From: Planctomycetia bacterium
GTDB lineage: Bacteria > Planctomycetota > Phycisphaerae > Phycisphaerales > SM1A02
Reading direction: 5' to 3'
Length of the DNA stretch: 8,032 bases
NCBI GenBank assembly: GCA_005804005.1
Contig: SYPI01000236.1
Span: 1-8,032 of the forward strand
The notes below the pieces were generated by a model, which was not told where the DNA came from, searched no databases, and saw only the letters and a program-made list of their open reading frames with translations. Within the stretch, counting starts at the first letter, position 1, and the number at the start of each line of letters is the position of its first letter. Positions 1-5,954 of this stretch are shown piece after piece. A program made the translations under genes and the position numbers.

Positions 1-579
1 AACTACTTCCTGCACATGTCGGATGTGACCTTCAACATGGCCAACAACACTATGGAGGTGCACGAGCGCAAGTCGGAGCCGTGGCGAGTAACGCTGGTGG
101 ACACCGGCGAGCACTCCAACACCGGGGGGCGATTGCGCCGTGTGGCTAGCCATCTGCGCGGCGAGACCGAGTTCTACTTCACCTATGGCGATGGGCTGGC
201 GGATGTGGACCTCAGCGCTGAGTTGGCTTTTCACCGCCAGCATGGCAAGCTGGCCACGGTGCTGGCGGTGCGGCCCCCGGGGCGTTACGGAGCGCTGGAG
301 ATGGCAGGCGCGAGTGTGCGCGGGTTCACCGAGAAACCTCGCGGTGACGGCGGATTGATCAACGGCGGGTTCTTTGTGGTTTCGCCAAAGTGCATCGACA
401 TGATTGAGGGCGATGCGGCCAGCTGGGAGCGGGACACGCTGAGCCAGTTGGCCAAACAGGGGCAGCTGGAAGCGTTCGAGCACGCCGGATTCTGGCAGGC
501 GATGGACACCCTGCGCGACAAGAACCATTTGGAAGAGGTGTGGCAGTCGGGGTGCGCGCCGTGGAAAGTGTGGGAATGA
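1..579 (+). CDS. rfbF: Glucose-1-phosphate cytidylyltransferase, 5'-truncated by window edge
   Basis: The enzyme joins CTP and alpha-D-glucose-1-phosphate to give CDP-glucose and pyrophosphate in the cytoplasm, the entry step to CDP-linked 6-deoxy sugars. The frame is open from base 1 and encodes 192 residues. The family is usually about 257, so roughly 65 N-terminal residues, including the nucleotide-binding GGxGTR loop, lie before the window. The visible part begins with the family block NYFLHMSDVTF, then VTLVDTG (31-36), TGGRLRRV (41-48), the metal-site motif YGDG (62-65), PPGRYGAL (92-99), EKP with the likely sugar-phosphate-binding Lys (111-113), NGGFF (121-125) and MDTLRD (168-173). It ends in APWKVWE, close to the end of the Salmonella/Yersinia enzyme as I recall it. 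An internal ATG at 16 is not the real start. The stop overlaps the rfbG start by 4 bases. It is a clear family member, and the truncation is only the window boundary. Confidence 0.96.
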   Translation, partial: NYFLHMSDVTFNMANNTMEVHERKSEPWRVTLVDTGEHSNTGGRLRRVASHLRGETEFYFTYGDGLADVDLSAELAFHRQHGKLATVLAVRPPGRYGALEMAGASVRGFTEKPRGDGGLINGGFFVVSPKCIDMIEGDAASWERDTLSQLAKQGQLEAFEHAGFWQAMDTLRDKNHLEEVWQSGCAPWKVWE

Positions 580-1655
580 CGCCGGGCTGGTGGCGGGGCA
601 GACGGGTGTTCCTGACCGGGCACACCGGATTCAAGGGCGGGTGGCTGGCGTTGTGGTTGACCGACATGGGGGCGCAGGTTCACGGTTACTCGTTGGCCCC
701 GCCGACTTCGCCGAGTTTCTTCGAGGTGTGTCGGATGGCCGGGTCGCTGGCCAGCAGCGTCATCGCCGACATCCGCGATCTAGCGGCGCTCAAGGCGGCC
801 GTCCAGGCGGCGAAGCCCGAGGTGATCTTCCATCTGGCGGCTCAGCCACTAGTGCGGCGTTCGTATCGCGATCCGCTCGAGACAATCGGCACTAATGTGC
901 TGGGCACAGCCCATGTGCTTTCCGCGGCGCTGGAGTGCCCCGGCGTGCGGGCGCTGGTCAATGTCACCACCGACAAGTGCTATGAAAACATCGGGTCTGG
1001 TCGCCCGTTCCTGGAAGGGGATCGGTTGGGGGGAACAGACCCGTACTCGTGCAGCAAAGCCTGCGCGGAACTGGTGACGGCCGCGTACCGAGAGGCGTTC
1101 TGTGTTCGCGCCGGGCTGGCAGTGGCCACCGCAAGGGCCGGGAATGTGATTGGCGGCGGAGATTGGGCTGAGGATCGTCTCATCCCAGACTTCCTGCGTT
1201 GCCTTGATCGCGGGCAACCGCTGGCAATCCGGGCCCCAACCGCGACTCGCCCTTGGCAGCATGTGCTTGAACCGCTGAGCGGGTACCTGATCTTGGCCCA
1301 GCGACTGGCCGCCGGTGAAGCGGCGATGGCTGGCGCTTGGAACTTCGGACCCGAACCCGGGGATGCGCAACCAGTGCGTTGGGTTGTGGAGCGAATGTGT
1401 GAACGAGTAGCGGGAGCGTCATGGCGCATCGACTCGGCGACCGACCATCGGCATGAGGCCCACCTGCTGGAATTGGACAGCACTAAGGCGCGCACGCAAC
1501 TCGGCTGGCGGCCCAAGTGGCGGCTGGACGAGGCGCTCAACCGAACGATTGACTGGCACGCTGCTTGGAAGCGTGAGAACGACATGCGGGCGGTGTCGCT
1601 GGAGCAGATTCACGCCTACTCGCTGGCGGGGGCTGCGGCGGGGCAGGCCCGATGA
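576..1655 (+). CDS. rfbG: CDP-glucose 4,6-dehydratase
   Basis: This NAD-dependent extended SDR enzyme converts CDP-glucose to CDP-4-keto-6-deoxyglucose, using the product of the preceding gene. The protein has 359 residues, about the family norm. The Rossmann motif is TGHTGFKG (14-21), followed by HLAAQPLV (86-93), TTDKCY (131-136) carrying the Thr/Asp/Lys catalytic positions of 4,6-dehydratases, the YxxxK pair in YSCSK (157-161), RAGNVIGGGDW (187-197) and RPWQHVLEPLSGYL (225-238), all typical of RfbG rather than of dTDP-glucose RmlB. The chosen start is the ATG at 576. It forms an ATGA overlap with the rfbF stop, has a weak GGAAAG 7 bases upstream, and places the Rossmann motif at the usual distance. 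A GTG at 540 is in frame but would add 12 unconserved residues inside rfbF. Confidence 0.96.
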   Translation: MTPGWWRGRRVFLTGHTGFKGGWLALWLTDMGAQVHGYSLAPPTSPSFFEVCRMAGSLASSVIADIRDLAALKAAVQAAKPEVIFHLAAQPLVRRSYRDPLETIGTNVLGTAHVLSAALECPGVRALVNVTTDKCYENIGSGRPFLEGDRLGGTDPYSCSKACAELVTAAYREAFCVRAGLAVATARAGNVIGGGDWAEDRLIPDFLRCLDRGQPLAIRAPTATRPWQHVLEPLSGYLILAQRLAAGEAAMAGAWNFGPEPGDAQPVRWVVERMCERVAGASWRIDSATDHRHEAHLLELDSTKARTQLGWRPKWRLDEALNRTIDWHAAWKRENDMRAVSLEQIHAYSLAGAAAGQAR

Positions 1656-2215
1656 GCGACATGATCAAGTTGCATCTCACGCCGATTGCCGGAGTGGCGG
1701 TCTGCAATAGGCGGGCCATCACTGACCTGCGCGGGGTGTTCGAGCGGCTGTATTGCGGCAGCGAGTTGGAAGCGGTGCTAGGAGACAGGCGATTGGCTCA
1801 AATCAACCTCTCGACCACGCTGCGGCGCGGGACGATTCGCGGACTGCACTTTCAGCGCTCGCCACACACTGAGGACAAGGTGGTCACCTGCTTGTCCGGC
1901 GCGGTGTTTGATGTTGCGGTGGATCTGCGAGAAGGCTCTCCCACCTATCTGCAATGGCACGGCCAGGTGCTGGAGGAGGGCGACCACCAGTCGCTAATCA
2001 TCCCGCGCGGTTGCGCCCACGGGTATCAGGCATTGCGAGATCGATGCCAGTTGCTCTATCTGCACACTTCCGCGTTCGCGCCGGAGTTCGAGGGTGGCCT
2101 CGATGCCCTTGACCCGGCCATCAGCATCGCTTGGCCATTGGATATTGATGAGCGGTCTGAGCGTGATCGAAGTCATCCGTTGATCACTACCGGATTCAAG
2201 GCGCTCGAGCCGTGA
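1652..2215 (+). CDS. RmlC-type dTDP-4-dehydrorhamnose 3,5-epimerase family protein, probably acting on a CDP-4-keto sugar
   Basis: This is a cytoplasmic cupin epimerase of 187 residues, the usual RmlC length. Conserved parts are DLRGVFER (25-32), QINLS (50-54), RGTIRGLHFQ (59-68) with the catalytic-base His66, EDK (74-76) with Lys76, FDVAVDLREGSPT (86-98), IPRGCAHGYQAL (117-128), LLYL (134-137) with the catalytic acid Tyr136, LDPAISIAWP (153-162) and SERD (169-172). Aligned from memory to M. tuberculosis RmlC, His62, Lys72, Tyr132 and the dyad Asp171 are all present, so it should be active. The second active-site tyrosine near Tyr138 is Phe142 here, which may affect whether C3, C5 or both are inverted. 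Because it sits directly after rfbF-rfbG (ATGA overlap), the likely substrate is CDP-4-keto-6-deoxyglucose rather than a dTDP sugar. The exact stereochemical outcome is not readable from the sequence. Confidence 0.88.
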   Translation: MSDMIKLHLTPIAGVAVCNRRAITDLRGVFERLYCGSELEAVLGDRRLAQINLSTTLRRGTIRGLHFQRSPHTEDKVVTCLSGAVFDVAVDLREGSPTYLQWHGQVLEEGDHQSLIIPRGCAHGYQALRDRCQLLYLHTSAFAPEFEGGLDALDPAISIAWPLDIDERSERDRSHPLITTGFKALEP

Positions 2216-3438
2216 AGTGCCGGCACTGCGCCGCTGAACTCGAACTCCCGTTGATCGACCTCGGGATGGCACCGCCCTCCAATGCCTATCTCAGCGCGGA
2301 GGCACTGGAGAGGGCGGAGAAGCGCTACCCGCTGCGAGTGCTGGTCTGCGAGAAGTGCTGGCTGGTGCAGACCGAGGACTTCGCCGACGCTGAGGAGTTG
2401 TTCGCGGCTGACTATGCCTACTTCAGCAGCTTCTCGAGCAGTTGGTTGGCGCATGCCCGGCGGTACGCCACAGAGATGACCGGGCGCTGGAGCTTAGGGC
2501 CGCAGAGCCGGGTGATCGAGGTGGCTGCCAATGACGGGTATCTGCTGCAGTACTTCCGCGCTGCCAGCATTCCCTGTCTGGGTATCGAGCCAACCGCATC
2601 GACGGCGGCGGCGGCGCGCAGTCTGGGGATTGCGGTGATTGAGCGCTTCTTCGGGCGCGCCCTGGCGAGGGAGCTGGCAGCCAGCGGCCAGCGCGCCGAT
2701 CTCATGGTGGCCAACAATGTCCTAGCGCATGTGCCCGACATCAATGACTTCGCCGCCGGATTCTCCACCCTGTTGAAGCCCGACGGCGTGGCCACATTTG
2801 AGTTTCCCCATCTGCTGCGCCTGCTGGAGGGTTGTCAGTTCGACACCATCTACCACGAGCACTTCTCGTACCTGTCGCTTGGCGCTGTGGAGCGAGTGTT
2901 CGCCACTGCAGGATTGCAGGTGTTCGATGTGCAGGAGTTGCCGACCCACGGAGGGAGCCTGCGGGTGTTTGCCCAGCGGGCGGACGAGGGGCGGCAACCG
3001 ACCGCGGGGGGGGTCGATCAAGTGCGGCAGAACGAGAGTCGGGCCGGACTGCAGACTCGGCGCGCATATTCCGGCTTTCAGGCTCGGGCCGAGCGAATCC
3101 GCGACGACCTGAAGCGGTTCCTGGCCGAGGCCAGCGCCAGTGGCAAGAGCGTGGCCGCCTACGGGGCGGCCGCCAAGGGCAATACGCTGCTGAACTTTGT
3201 GGGTGTCGGCCCGGATGAGGTGCGATATGTGGTCGACCGCAATCCGGCCAAACAGGGCAAGTTCATGCCCGGCAGCCGCATCCCGATCGTGCCGCCGAGC
3301 CATCTGGAAACGAACCGCCCGGACTATCTTCTCATTCTGCCGTGGAACCTCGCCGAGGAAGTGCGCCAGCAGAATGCCTCGCCAGCGGGGAGCGGAATGC
3401 GGTTCGTGACCGCAGTGCCGGGGTTGACGGTGACATGA
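2212..3438 (+). CDS. TylC3/TcaB9-type sugar C-methyltransferase (SAM-dependent, zinc-binding)
   Basis: The 408-residue protein shows the three-part layout of NDP-4-ketohexose C-methyltransferases. The N-terminal zinc domain has CxxC pairs at Cys3/Cys6 and Cys46/Cys49. The SAM-binding Rossmann core has VIEVAANDGYLLQYF (101-115), NNVLAHVPD (168-176) and YHEHFSYLS (214-222). The C-terminal Methyltransf_14-type domain has AYGAAAKGNTLLNFVG (316-331). Tyr214, Glu216 and His217 match Tyr222, Glu224 and His225 of TcaB9, where the His is proposed as the base that takes the C3 proton. The expected reaction is methyl transfer from SAM to the carbon next to the 4-keto group, normally C3, giving a branched sugar. 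The start is GTG at 2212 in a GTGA overlap, which puts Cys3 at the very N-terminus as usual. A run of eight G lies in the codons for residues 265-268. The family is clear; C3 as target is inferred. Confidence 0.93.
   Translation: MKCRHCAAELELPLIDLGMAPPSNAYLSAEALERAEKRYPLRVLVCEKCWLVQTEDFADAEELFAADYAYFSSFSSSWLAHARRYATEMTGRWSLGPQSRVIEVAANDGYLLQYFRAASIPCLGIEPTASTAAAARSLGIAVIERFFGRALARELAASGQRADLMVANNVLAHVPDINDFAAGFSTLLKPDGVATFEFPHLLRLLEGCQFDTIYHEHFSYLSLGAVERVFATAGLQVFDVQELPTHGGSLRVFAQRADEGRQPTAGGVDQVRQNESRAGLQTRRAYSGFQARAERIRDDLKRFLAEASASGKSVAAYGAAAKGNTLLNFVGVGPDEVRYVVDRNPAKQGKFMPGSRIPIVPPSHLETNRPDYLLILPWNLAEEVRQQNASPAGSGMRFVTAVPGLTVT
3006..3013 (+). repeat. Poly-G tract (8 G) inside the C-methyltransferase gene
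   Basis: Eight consecutive G occur in the linker between the SAM core and the C-terminal domain. This is the longest G run I noticed; others, such as those near 124 and 1028, have six. The reading frame is intact across it. One extra G would lead to a stop near 3218 and one lost G to a stop near 3112, both removing the C-terminal domain. Whether it varies in length cannot be told from one sequence. Confidence 0.6.
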
Positions 3439-4544
3439 ACGCTCGGATTCCCTACACCCGGCCGTCGATCACCGAGAGGGAGATGCGGTACGCGGCGGCC
3501 GCGGTCGCGAACGAGTGGGGCGATCGGTGCTACGACTCCATTCACCGATTCGAGGCGATGTTTGGGCAGCATCTTGGAGTCAGCCACGCGATTGCCACTT
3601 CGAGTTGCACCGGGGCGCTGCATCTGGGGCTGGCGGGACTGAGCGTCGGCGCAGGCGATGAGGTCATTCTGGCCGACACTAACTGGATCGCCTCGGTGGC
3701 ACCGATTGTTCACCTCGGAGCAACGCCGGTGTTCGTGGACATTCTGCCTGACACTTGGTGCGTTGACCCTATCCGGGTCGAGCGGGAGATCACCACGAAG
3801 ACGAAGGCGATCGTCGCCGTGCATCTCTATGGAAACCTGTGTGACATGGACGCGCTGCGGGCGATTGGCGAGCGCCACGGGATTCCAGTGATTGAGGACG
3901 CGGCCGAAGCGATCGGGTCTGTGTGGAAGGGCAGGCGGGCTGGATCGATGGGAGCATTTGGCACGTTCTCATTTCACGGCACCAAGACGCTGACCACCGG
4001 CGAGGGTGGGATGCTGGTAACTAATGACGCAGCGATCTACGAGCGGGTGCTGGCCCTCAGCAATCATGGCCGGACGCGAGGCCAGCCCAAGCAGTTCTGG
4101 CCGGACATGGTCGGATTCAAGTACAAGATGTCGAATGTCCAGGCAGCGATTGGCTGTGCGCAACTGGAGCGGGTCGAGGAACTGGTGGCTAGGAAGCGCG
4201 AGGTCCTTTATGCCTATCGCCAGCGGCTCGGGCGTCTTCCCGGCGTGGCAATGAACCCAGAGCCGCCGGATGGCGTGAACGGGGCTTGGATGCCGACGGT
4301 GGTGTTTGCGCAGCACACCGGAGTTGCTCGCGAGCGACTTCAGGCGGCGTTTGCCGCGGACAACATCGATGCGCGTGTGTTCTTCTGGCCGCTCTCCGGG
4401 CTGCCGATGTTCACACCAGCGCGGTCCAATACCAACGCCTGGTCGATTCCTAGCCGGGCCATCAACCTGCCGAGTTTTCACGACATTTGTGCCCAGGACA
4501 TCGACCGCGTCTGCCGGGTGATCGAGGGTTGCGTAGATGCGTAG
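3435..4544 (+). CDS. DegT/DnrJ/EryC1/StrS PLP aminotransferase, perosamine-synthase-like (likely sugar C4 aminotransferase)
   Basis: A type I fold PLP enzyme of 369 residues that should aminate a keto sugar nucleotide, usually with glutamate as donor. Visible features are the N-terminal RIPYTRPSIT, SSCTGALHLGL (56-66), GDEVILAD (74-81), VAVHLYGNLCDMDAL (127-141), the PLP-contacting Asp155 in IEDAAEAIG (153-161), and the Schiff-base Lys184 in SFHGTKTLTTGEGG (179-192). FKYKMSNVQAAIGCAQLERV (228-247) and the INLPSF block (343-348) resemble GDP-perosamine synthase (PerA/RfbE), a C4 aminotransferase. Lysine, not histidine, at 184 shows it is an aminotransferase and not a DdhC/AscC-type 3-dehydrase. 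Given its neighbours, the likely substrate is the C-methylated CDP-4-keto-6-deoxy sugar. The ATG at 3435 is chosen for its ATGA overlap; an in-frame ATG at 3342 would add 31 residues unlike the family. The family is certain, the C4 position likely, the substrate inferred. Confidence 0.92.
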   Translation: MNARIPYTRPSITEREMRYAAAAVANEWGDRCYDSIHRFEAMFGQHLGVSHAIATSSCTGALHLGLAGLSVGAGDEVILADTNWIASVAPIVHLGATPVFVDILPDTWCVDPIRVEREITTKTKAIVAVHLYGNLCDMDALRAIGERHGIPVIEDAAEAIGSVWKGRRAGSMGAFGTFSFHGTKTLTTGEGGMLVTNDAAIYERVLALSNHGRTRGQPKQFWPDMVGFKYKMSNVQAAIGCAQLERVEELVARKREVLYAYRQRLGRLPGVAMNPEPPDGVNGAWMPTVVFAQHTGVARERLQAAFAADNIDARVFFWPLSGLPMFTPARSNTNAWSIPSRAINLPSFHDICAQDIDRVCRVIEGCVDA

Positions 4545-5199
4545 CGGCCTGCGCGCCATCATCTGGGGTAGTGCCGGTCATGGCATGGTTCTGGCGGATG
4601 TCATCGCTCTCGCCGGCGGAAGCGTGGAGGCGGTGGTTGACAACGATCCACTAGCCCGCTGCTGTGTCGCCGGAGCGGATCTGCTCATCGGAGAAGCGCA
4701 ACTGTCCCAGTGGCTTGCCGGTCGAGCGGGCGCAGCCGGCCGCGCCGGATTCGTGGCCATTGGAGGCGCGCGCGGAGCCGATCGGCGAGCCATCGCCCGG
4801 CGCCTGCAGGAACTCGGGCTGCCCCTACCTCGGGCTGTACACCCATCTGCGGTAGTGGCCACTTCGGCGAGCATCGGTGATGGGGCGCATGTTCTCGCTC
4901 AGGCGGTAGTGGGAGCCGGTGCCAAGGTTGGCGACTGCGTAATCGTCAACACCGGTGCGACGGTGGATCACGAGTGTGTTCTGGCCGCCGGAGTACACAT
5001 TGCCCCCGGGGCAGTGCTCTGCGGCTGCATTGAAGTAGGCGAGGATGCATTGGTCGGGGCGGGAGCGGTGGTCTTGCCGCGCCTGAGGATTGGCGCGCGC
5101 GCGGTAGTGGGGGCGGGCGCCGTTGTCACCCGCGATGTTCCCGATGGAGCGATCGTCATGGGCCAACCAGCCCGTGACAGAGGAGGACCCAGCAGATGA
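4537..5199 (+). CDS. NeuD/PglD-type sugar O/N-acyltransferase (left-handed beta-helix)
   Basis: The 220-residue protein has the two-part PglD/NeuD layout. An N-terminal Rossmann-like domain begins with IIWGSAGHG (8-16), where the family has GAGGHG, and reaches VDNDP (34-38) and FVAIGGARGADRR (72-84). From VHPSAVV (101-107) to about 207 there are hexapeptide repeats forming a left-handed beta-helix that binds acyl-CoA. NTGATVDHECVL (138-149) carries His145-Glu146, matching the His125/Glu126 pair of PglD, and IAPGAVLCG (155-163) follows. Directly after an amino-sugar aminotransferase (8-base overlap), the best guess is N-acylation, probably acetylation, of the new 4-amino group, as PglD and PerB do. 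The acyl donor is not determined by sequence. The start ATG has GAGGG 8 bases upstream. The 3' end contains the ribosome binding site of the next gene. Confidence 0.88.
   Translation: MRSGLRAIIWGSAGHGMVLADVIALAGGSVEAVVDNDPLARCCVAGADLLIGEAQLSQWLAGRAGAAGRAGFVAIGGARGADRRAIARRLQELGLPLPRAVHPSAVVATSASIGDGAHVLAQAVVGAGAKVGDCVIVNTGATVDHECVLAAGVHIAPGAVLCGCIEVGEDALVGAGAVVLPRLRIGARAVVGAGAVVTRDVPDGAIVMGQPARDRGGPSR
5181..5186 (+). promoter_or_regulatory. Strong Shine-Dalgarno AGGAGG for the CmcI-like methyltransferase
   Basis: A perfect AGGAGG, inside a longer AGAGGAGGA, lies 9 bases before the ATG at 5196 and within the last codons of the acyltransferase gene. It is the best ribosome binding site in the operon, where the other junctions have weak sites at most. 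It fixes the start and suggests this gene is also initiated independently of coupling. Confidence 0.8.
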
Positions 5200-5954
5200 T
5201 TGAAGGGGCGACGATCGAGGCTATGGCAGCCGATGCCGACTTGCGGGGGCGGGCGTCGCGGTTGTTCAACGACCTATGCGCGCACCGCTACTCATACCAC
5301 TTTGATTGGCTCGGTCGACCCATCATTCAGTTCCCCCAAGACATGGTGGCGATGCAGGAGTTGATTTGGGCCGTCCGTCCGGATGTGATCATTGAGACTG
5401 GCATCGCCCACGGCGGCTCGCTCGTGTTGAGCGCCTCGATGCTGGCGCTGCTGGATCTCTGCGATGCCACGCAGGCGGGCGTGACCCTCGACCCGAGGTC
5501 CAGTCGCCGTCGAGTGGTGGGGGTGGATATCGACATTCGCGCCCACAACCGCGTGGCCATCGAGGCTCATCCACTGGCGTCTCGAATTCGAATGATCGAA
5601 GGATCGAGCATCGCGGCTGACACCATTGCCAAGGTGCGCCAGCAGGTCGAGCCATCTGACCGGGTCATGGTCTGCCTCGACAGCAACCACACTCACGAGC
5701 ATGTGCGGGCCGAACTGGAGGCCTATGCGCCACTGGTGAGCGAGGGCAGTTACTGCATCGTCTTTGACACGGTGATTGCTGACATGCCCAAGTCGATGTT
5801 TCCTGATCGACCTTGGGGGCCCGGAGACAACCCGAAGACTGCCGTCCGTGAGTACCTCCGCAGCCACCCCGAGTTCGAAGTCGATCGGCAGATCGAAGGC
5901 AAACTGGTCCTGACTGTCGCGCCTGAGGGCTATTTGCGCCGAGTGCGGGCATGA
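5196..5954 (+). CDS. CmcI/Rmt1-family SAM-dependent methyltransferase (annotated as cephalosporin hydroxylase family)
   Basis: The family name comes from CmcI of cephamycin biosynthesis, but members in glycan loci are sugar O-methyltransferases; Rv2959c (Rmt1) of M. tuberculosis methylates O-2 of a rhamnose on phenolic glycolipids. The 252-residue protein has YHFDWLGRPIIQFPQDM (34-50), the SAM-binding strand and glycine loop RPDVIIETGIAHGGS (61-75), the acidic strand end VVGVDIDI (107-114), IEGSSI (134-139), and LDSNHTHEHV (161-170) with Asp162, the probable metal ligand matching CmcI Asp160. GSYCIVFDT (184-192) keeps Asp191 of the second metal pair, while the CmcI Glu position is Phe190; I recall FDT in other polysaccharide-locus members. 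There is no signal peptide, so it is cytoplasmic. The likely role is O-methylation of a sugar in this glycan, perhaps O-2 of the amino sugar. It is no evidence for an antibiotic pathway. The position methylated is inference. Confidence 0.85.
   Translation: MIEGATIEAMAADADLRGRASRLFNDLCAHRYSYHFDWLGRPIIQFPQDMVAMQELIWAVRPDVIIETGIAHGGSLVLSASMLALLDLCDATQAGVTLDPRSSRRRVVGVDIDIRAHNRVAIEAHPLASRIRMIEGSSIAADTIAKVRQQVEPSDRVMVCLDSNHTHEHVRAELEAYAPLVSEGSYCIVFDTVIADMPKSMFPDRPWGPGDNPKTAVREYLRSHPEFEVDRQIEGKLVLTVAPEGYLRRVRA

Noticed and set aside
540..575. In-frame GTG at 540 as an earlier start for rfbG
   Set aside because: It would add 12 unconserved residues and a 40-base overlap with rfbF. The ATG at 576 gives the family length and an ATGA overlap like the other junctions.
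1652..2215. Calling the epimerase rfbC/rmlC of dTDP-rhamnose synthesis
   Set aside because: None of rmlA, rmlB or rmlD is in the window, and it is coupled to CDP-glucose genes, so the dTDP-rhamnose role is not supported.
3342..3434. In-frame ATG at 3342 as the aminotransferase start
   Set aside because: The extra 31 residues lie inside the C-methyltransferase gene and resemble no DegT N-terminus. The ATG at 3435 begins just before the conserved RIPYTRPSIT.
3435..4544. Naming the aminotransferase GDP-perosamine synthase (per/rfbE)
   Set aside because: The sequence is similar, but no GDP-mannose genes are nearby and the operon makes a CDP sugar, so the specific name would overstate what is known.
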